DNA of 39,136 bases, from positions 1 through 39,136 of the forward strand of contig JAGRGQ010000036.1 in NCBI GenBank assembly GCA_020445405.1. Reading direction: 5' to 3'. Positions 35,825 through 39,136 of the stretch are shown here, piece after piece. Under the pieces are notes generated by a model, which worked only from the letters and a program-made list of their open reading frames with translations, ran no database searches and had not been told where the DNA came from. Position 1 is the stretch's first letter, and every line of letters begins with the position of its first letter. This DNA is from Gammaproteobacteria bacterium (GTDB taxonomy: Bacteria; Pseudomonadota; Gammaproteobacteria; Chromatiales; Chromatiaceae). Made by a program: the position numbers and the translations under genes.

Positions 35825-36205
35825 ATGTTAAACCCTCTTGTGACGACTCGCAGCTGAAAGGCCATGCTGGATGCGGGCCTTTTTCCATGCCTGTAACCCC
35901 GCGCGGATACGGCAGCGGGTCCGCGCTGAAATGCGCTGCCTGGATCAAACTCTGGAGTTTCAAATCAGGTCATTCAGGTATAGACTACAATGAAAACTAT
36001 AAGGACATAAAAATCTTCGTTGACGTAGCCAATGCACCATCATATGCTGCAAATCCGCCGCGTAAAAACGCCAGCGCATGCACCTTTCGCCGGTTTACCG
36101 GCGGGTGAATCAGGTTACGGCGGAACGATCCGGGCAGTGCCCTGTTTTCAGATAACACACTCAGATTATTTCAGTACAACACAACCACCTATGCGGAGGA
36201 GTTAG
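35825..36205. other. 381-nt region upstream of dctP
   Basis: No gene seen. It contains the ribosome-binding site of the decayed dctP copy, an AT-rich stretch with TACAAT (35986-35991, no good -35), and a hairpin at 36081-36107. I looked for a sigma-54 site (TGGC-N-TTGC), frequent for dct genes, and found none. Confidence 0.4.
36081..36107 (+). promoter_or_regulatory. Stable hairpin upstream of dctP
   Basis: CGCCGGT (36088-36094) pairs with ACCGGCG (36097-36103) across 2 nt, extended by CACC/GGTG (36081-36084, 36104-36107) with a TTT bulge. No U-tract follows. It is about 100 nt before the dctP ATG and may be in its leader. Confidence 0.4.
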
Positions 36206-37192
36206 ATGTTCAAATTTCTTATCAGAGCCCTGCTGTCGGCAGCGCTACTCGGGCTGTACACAAACGCATTCGCGGCACCCATCGTTATCAAATTTTCCCA
36301 TGTGGTATCGGAAAACACACCGAAGGGTAAAGGCGCCAACATGTTCAAGCAGTTGGTGGAGGAGCGGCTGGCCGGAAAGGTGGAGGTGCAGGTGTTTCCG
36401 AGCGCGCAACTGTTCGGTGATGCCGACGAGATTATTGCGCTGTTAAAGAATGACGTGCAGATAATTGCACCGGCGCTCTCCAAATTTTCAAAATTTACCA
36501 AAGTGCTGCAGCTGTACGACCTGCCGTTTCTGTTCAACGACCTGAACGCGGTGGCCTGCTTCCAGGACTCGCCTCCGGGTAAAGAGATGCTCGACTCCAT
36601 GAGCAGCAAGGGAATCAAGGGGCTGGCCTATTGGCACAATGGCATGAAGCAGCTCTCAGCACCCGTTCCGTTGCGCACGCCGGACGCAGCCGCGGGACTC
36701 AAATTCCGTATCATGAGCTCCGATGTACTGCAGGCACAGTTTCAGGCGGTGAACGCCAACCCGCAGAAACTGGCTTTCTCAGAGGTCTATCTCGCCCTGC
36801 AGACGGGACAGATCGACGGTCAGGAAAACACCTGGTCCAACATCTATTCGCAGAAATTCTTCGAGGTTCAACCCTATTTCGAGGAATCAAACCATGGTCT
36901 GCTCGACTATATGCTGATTACCAGTCAGCGCTTCTGGAAGGGCCTGCCGGATGACATCCGCACCGAACTGGAAAAGATCATAATGGAAGTCACCGATGCG
37001 GTGAACGGATTCGCCTCGCAGGAGAATGAGGACGCCAAGAAGCTGATCATGGAGTCCGGGAAAACCGAGATCATCCAGTTAACTGCGGAAGAGAAGGAGA
37101 AATGGAGAGCCGCGATGAAGCCCGTCTGGGATCAGTTCAAGGGTGACATCGGCGCCAAATATGTCGAAGCTGCTGCAGCCTGCAGCAAGTAG
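36206..37192 (+). CDS. dctP: TRAP transporter solute-binding protein DctP
   Basis: Periplasmic receptor that captures C4-dicarboxylates or related organic acids for the DctQM permease. The 328 residues have a signal peptide (cleavage after about residue 23, AFA/AP). DctP motifs follow: FSHVVSENTPKGKGANMF, ERLAGKVEVQVFPSAQLFG, GLKFRIMSSDVLQAQF (conserved Arg), AFSEVYLALQTGQIDGQENT, and the C-terminal helix to ACSK. GGAGGAG sits 4 nt before the ATG. It is followed after 319 nt by dctQ, with a strong stem-loop between. The true substrate cannot be read from sequence. Confidence 0.94.
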   Translation: MFKFLIRALLSAALLGLYTNAFAAPIVIKFSHVVSENTPKGKGANMFKQLVEERLAGKVEVQVFPSAQLFGDADEIIALLKNDVQIIAPALSKFSKFTKVLQLYDLPFLFNDLNAVACFQDSPPGKEMLDSMSSKGIKGLAYWHNGMKQLSAPVPLRTPDAAAGLKFRIMSSDVLQAQFQAVNANPQKLAFSEVYLALQTGQIDGQENTWSNIYSQKFFEVQPYFEESNHGLLDYMLITSQRFWKGLPDDIRTELEKIIMEVTDAVNGFASQENEDAKKLIMESGKTEIIQLTAEEKEKWRAAMKPVWDQFKGDIGAKYVEAAAACSK

Positions 37193-37511
37193 CTCGGAAG
37201 CAATAACAGACCGCACCACCGTGAGTCGATGTCGAAGCATCCGCTGCGGCGGTGTGGTCCCTGCTTTCAATCGAGCGGGGGTGATCGCGAGATAACCCCC
37301 GCTCGATTGACCGCCGCTGCTGTTGCCGGCGGAGCCATGGGGTAAGATAATTTGACGTTGATTCCACGGTGGGACACTTTGGGAGGAGCAGAACGCCGCC
37401 CCTGAACCCGGGAATTTTTCACTGAACCAGCGCCTGGTTACCGGCTCGGATTCAGCGGATCAATTGTTCCGTTCCACTGCACTAAAATAACACCACTTTC
37501 ATGGTGATCAT
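37193..37511. other. 319-nt dctP-dctQ gap
   Basis: Contains the 16-bp stem-loop at 37267-37310. The remaining 200 nt before dctQ hold no gene and no clear promoter; a TTGACG (37354-37359) has no fitting -10. Confidence 0.45.
37267..37310 (+). promoter_or_regulatory. Strong intergenic stem-loop between dctP and dctQ
   Basis: The arms 37267-37282 and 37295-37310 (TCAATCGAGCGGGGGT and its complement) form a perfect 16-bp stem with a 12-nt loop. GCGGCGG (37246-37252) and CCGCCGC (37311-37317) can extend it. No U-tract follows, so it likely protects the dctP mRNA 3' end or partly attenuates transcription, giving more DctP than DctQM. Confidence 0.65.
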
Positions 37512-38075
37512 ATGATTGGGAATTTCATCAATCGTTTGGAGGAGGCACTGGTCGCTTTCCTGCTTGCCGCAATGACAATCGTGACCTTTACCCAGGTGGT
37601 CCTGCGTTACGTTTTCAACGCCGGGTTCGTCTGGGCCCTGGAGCTCACGATATTCCTTTTTGCCTGGCTGGTGCTGTTGGGTATGTCCTATGGCGTGCGT
37701 GTGGGCTCTCATATCGGCGTGGATCTGCTGGTCAAGAACCTGCCACCTGTGCCAGCAAAAATTGTTGGTCTGGCGGCAATTGTGCTTTGCATGTTTTACG
37801 CGGGAGTAATGGTAATCGGTGGGTACCAGGACCTTGATCTGTTGCTTTTGATCGGTATCGAAGCCGAGGATCTGCCGATACCACTCTGGATTCCGAAACT
37901 GATTCTTCCTGTTGGATTTTTGCTGTTATTCCTGCGCTTCGCTCAAGCCGGCTGGAATTTGTTGACCGGCAAGGGCGGGCTGCATCTGGCGGACGAGGCA
38001 GACGATGCCATGGAGAGCCTGATAGATAAGGATGGCCTATCCGAGGAATCAGAAGAGCGCCAACCAAAACAATAA
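37512..38075 (+). CDS. dctQ: TRAP transporter small permease subunit DctQ
   Basis: The small membrane subunit that scaffolds the large DctM permease. The 187 residues have four membrane helices (about 15-35, 48-66, 85-105, 125-150) and family features: FLLAAMTIVTFTQVVLRYVF, WALELTIFLFAWLVLLG and RVGSHIGVDLLV. The hydrophilic tail is acidic (residues 160-187). The ATG has only weak GGTGA upstream. It is 27 nt before dctM and likely shares its transcript. Confidence 0.92.
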   Translation: MIGNFINRLEEALVAFLLAAMTIVTFTQVVLRYVFNAGFVWALELTIFLFAWLVLLGMSYGVRVGSHIGVDLLVKNLPPVPAKIVGLAAIVLCMFYAGVMVIGGYQDLDLLLLIGIEAEDLPIPLWIPKLILPVGFLLLFLRFAQAGWNLLTGKGGLHLADEADDAMESLIDKDGLSEESEERQPKQ

Positions 38076-38102
38076 CCAACCGCAAAAAAGGATGCCAACG
38101 TC

Positions 38103-39136
38103 ATGAGCGCCGCCATACTTTTCATCCTGTTGTTCCTGTTCATGTTTATGGGGATTCCCATCGCAATCTCACTGGGATTGTCCAGCGTCATCACCATTAT
38201 GGCGTTTGCGGACGACTCGCTGGCCTCACTGGCAGACAAAGTCTTCCACACCATGCACCACTCCACGCTGATGGCTATCCCGTTTTTCGTACTGGCCTCG
38301 GCATTTCTCACGACCGGCGGTGTGGCCCGACGAATGATCAGCTTCGCGGTGGACGCGGTGGGCTGGTTGAAAGGCGGCCTCGGCATGGCATCGGTTCTCG
38401 CCTGTATGCTGTTTGCGGCCGTCTCCGGCTCGTCGCCGGCAACCGTAGTGGCCATCGGTTCAATCGTTATTGTCGGCATGGTCAAACAGGGCTATCCGCA
38501 GCCCTTTGCGGCCGGTCTGATCTGTAATGCCGGCACGCTTGGCATTCTCATCCCCCCCTCCATCGTAATGGTTGTCTACGCGGCAGCCACCGAAGTTTCG
38601 GTGGGACGCATGTTTATGGCCGGCGTACTGCCGGGATTGCTGATGGGTCTGCTGCTCATGGTGGCGATCTACATCGCCGCGCGCAGACGCAACCTGCCGG
38701 CAGAGCCTTTCGCCGGCTGGCAAACGCTCAGTAAGTCAGCTGTGACCGCATCCGGCGGACTGTTTCTCATCGTCATCATCATGGGCGGTATCTATGGCGG
38801 TATTTTCACACCCACGGAAGCCGCTGCGGTTTCCGCGGTATATGCAGGTTTCATTGCGGTGTTCGTTTACCGTGATATAAAGATCTCGCAGGTTCCCTCG
38901 GTTCTGGTGGAAGCCGCCAAGGTGACCACCATGCTGATGTTCATCATCGCCAACGCCTTCCTGTTCGCTCATGTATTGACCACGGAGCGTATACCGCAAT
39001 TGATTGCGGAGACCATCGTCGGCTGGGGCCTGGCACCCTGGACATTTCTGATCGTGGTGAATATTCTGCTGCTGATCGCTGGAAACTTCATGGAGCCATC
39101 GGCCATCCTGCTGATCATGGCGCCGATCCTGTTTCC
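38103..39136 (+). CDS. dctM: TRAP transporter large permease subunit DctM (cut by right edge)
   Basis: The large permease subunit that performs sodium-coupled dicarboxylate transport with DctP and DctQ. About 344 residues are visible: MSAAILFILLFLFMFMGIP, PFFVLASAFLTTGGVARRM, FAAVSGSSPATVVAIGSIV, LGILIPPSIVMVVYAAA, GGIYGGIFTPTEAAAVSAVYA and IAGNFMEPSAILLIMAPI, all family hallmarks of a protein of about 425 residues. The frame is open to the window end, so the C-terminal part is missing. The start is the ATG at 38103, 27 nt after dctQ. Confidence 0.95.
   Translation, partial: MSAAILFILLFLFMFMGIPIAISLGLSSVITIMAFADDSLASLADKVFHTMHHSTLMAIPFFVLASAFLTTGGVARRMISFAVDAVGWLKGGLGMASVLACMLFAAVSGSSPATVVAIGSIVIVGMVKQGYPQPFAAGLICNAGTLGILIPPSIVMVVYAAATEVSVGRMFMAGVLPGLLMGLLLMVAIYIAARRRNLPAEPFAGWQTLSKSAVTASGGLFLIVIIMGGIYGGIFTPTEAAAVSAVYAGFIAVFVYRDIKISQVPSVLVEAAKVTTMLMFIIANAFLFAHVLTTERIPQLIAETIVGWGLAPWTFLIVVNILLLIAGNFMEPSAILLIMAPILF

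Noticed and set aside
35825..36205. Sigma-54/DctD-type control site for dctP
   Set aside because: No TGGC-N8-TTGC-like element with correct spacing was found in the region.

Overview
The window looks like a chromosomal segment of a GC-rich gammaproteobacterium. Gene content and order point towards the Chromatiales or sulfur-oxidizer/symbiont side of the class, but this is inferred from family knowledge because no 16S gene or other marker is present. It is almost entirely protein coding. I saw no rRNA, tRNA, CRISPR array, transposase or phage gene.

Layout. (1) 1-8535, minus strand: branched-chain amino acid genes ilvB-ilvN-ilvC end at an intrinsic-terminator-like hairpin (4891-4920). A promoter-like TATAAT then precedes pssA, and leuA, a family-4 uracil-DNA glycosylase, rimI and prfC (cut by the left edge) follow. 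(2) 8806-11956: a small DUF4124 protein, then the lapG-lapD pair, which controls surface adhesin release in response to c-di-GMP. (3) 12145-16345: proS overlapping fabA, oxyR with both redox cysteines, and cpdA. (4) 16392-24889: acyP, tlpA-like, yihY, arsC, wrbA, hda, a CDP-alcohol phosphatidyltransferase, DUF2066, purM, purN and DUF3108. This housekeeping block resembles, from memory, one in Pseudomonas. (5) 24908-28163: a dCMP-deaminase-family enzyme, a YqiA-like esterase, and a rubredoxin/rubredoxin-reductase/rubredoxin fusion protein. (6) 28272-33596: an energy-transduction operon exbB-exbD-exbD-tonB, followed by a lipoprotein, an M48 protease lipoprotein and another lipoprotein. (7) 33759-39136: an RRM RNA-binding protein, an HExxH protein, a decayed dctP copy, and a TRAP dicarboxylate transporter dctP-dctQ-dctM cut by the right edge.

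Most interesting points: the second ExbD has Asn in place of the membrane Asp that ExbD/TolR proteins need, suggesting an asymmetric ExbD pair; one polypeptide carries two rubredoxins flanking their own reductase; a broken, divergently oriented dctP copy sits beside the intact one; a perfect 16-bp stem-loop lies between dctP and dctQ; a palindromic repeat is present in inverted copies on both sides of ilvC; and a 9-bp inverted repeat overlaps a possible promoter of the RRM gene. No complete new defence or mobile system was found.
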